In this document: one piece after another, positions 38,430 through 38,645 of the stretch
How the letters are laid out: each line of letters opens with the position of its first letter
How positions within the stretch are numbered: the stretch's first letter is position 1
From: Thiotrichaceae bacterium
GTDB taxonomy: Bacteria; Pseudomonadota; Gammaproteobacteria; Thiotrichales; Thiotrichaceae
Length of the DNA stretch: 38,645 bases
Reading direction: 5' to 3'
NCBI GenBank assembly: GCA_027083815.1
Contig: JALWMR010000175.1
Coordinates: 1-38,645 of the forward strand
The notes under the pieces: model-generated
The model's database searches: none
Told to the model about the DNA's origin: nothing
What the model saw: the letters and a program-made list of their open reading frames with translations, nothing else
Made by a program: the position numbers and the translations under genes

Positions 38430-38543
38430 TTATTCACGTTAGCTGGATAAACAGGCCCTGAAAAAGCCCATAAATAATGCAGCTATCTCTATCTGTTTAT
38501 GATGTAGCAAACTTTGCTTACTATTTTATTAGTTTTTCTTTCA

Positions 38544-38645
38544 GAGACCTTTGCATGAGAGTATGGCAAGAGAAAAATTAGCGTAATTTTCCTGTTTTTT
38601 TGTAGATTTGAGGGTAATAGCAGGGCTAAGGACCGAAAATAAACG
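38544..38645 (+). mobile_element. MITE-like element (copy M6), truncated by the window end
   Basis: gagacctttgcatgagagtatggcaagagaaaaattagcgtaattttcctg... matches M1/M2 from the left end. Confidence 0.85.

Overview
Gammaproteobacterial chromosomal window carrying mostly ordinary metabolic genes: ppa; sdhCDAB-sdhE; an SOR-LysR-patatin cassette; aceA; gpmI; rnpB; a DUF3549-like gene; two TfpX/TfpZ-like genes with a type IV pilin; a YeeE/YedE transporter; tRNA-Lys; a CbiX-like gene; beta-oxidation genes; rsmI; an lpoA N-terminal-like gene; yraN; argA; an ECF sigma/anti-sigma locus; exbB-exbD-tonB; and a TonB-dependent receptor. The most notable observations are: (1) a gene encoding a probable sulfur oxygenase reductase (SOR) with Cys31, His86/His90/Glu114 and CxxC equivalents at the right spacing; (2) an ECF sigma factor whose anti-sigma appears to carry a DsrE-like extracytoplasmic domain, divergent from a secreted stand-alone DsrE-like protein that shares the same Cys motif, suggesting a sulfur or redox sensing circuit; (3) a MITE-like family with GAGACCTTTGCA termini in three size classes (223, 159 and about 75 bp), in which two insertions fall exactly in TAA stop codons and rebuild a stop from the element's terminal G or GA; (4) a separate ~38-bp intergenic repeat (AAAAAGTACACCCCCCACCTTTTTATGGCTTTTCTCC), about 10 copies, always between genes and placed in inverted orientation on both sides of rnpB. 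Protein family assignments come from recognition of the translated sequence and no database search was run.
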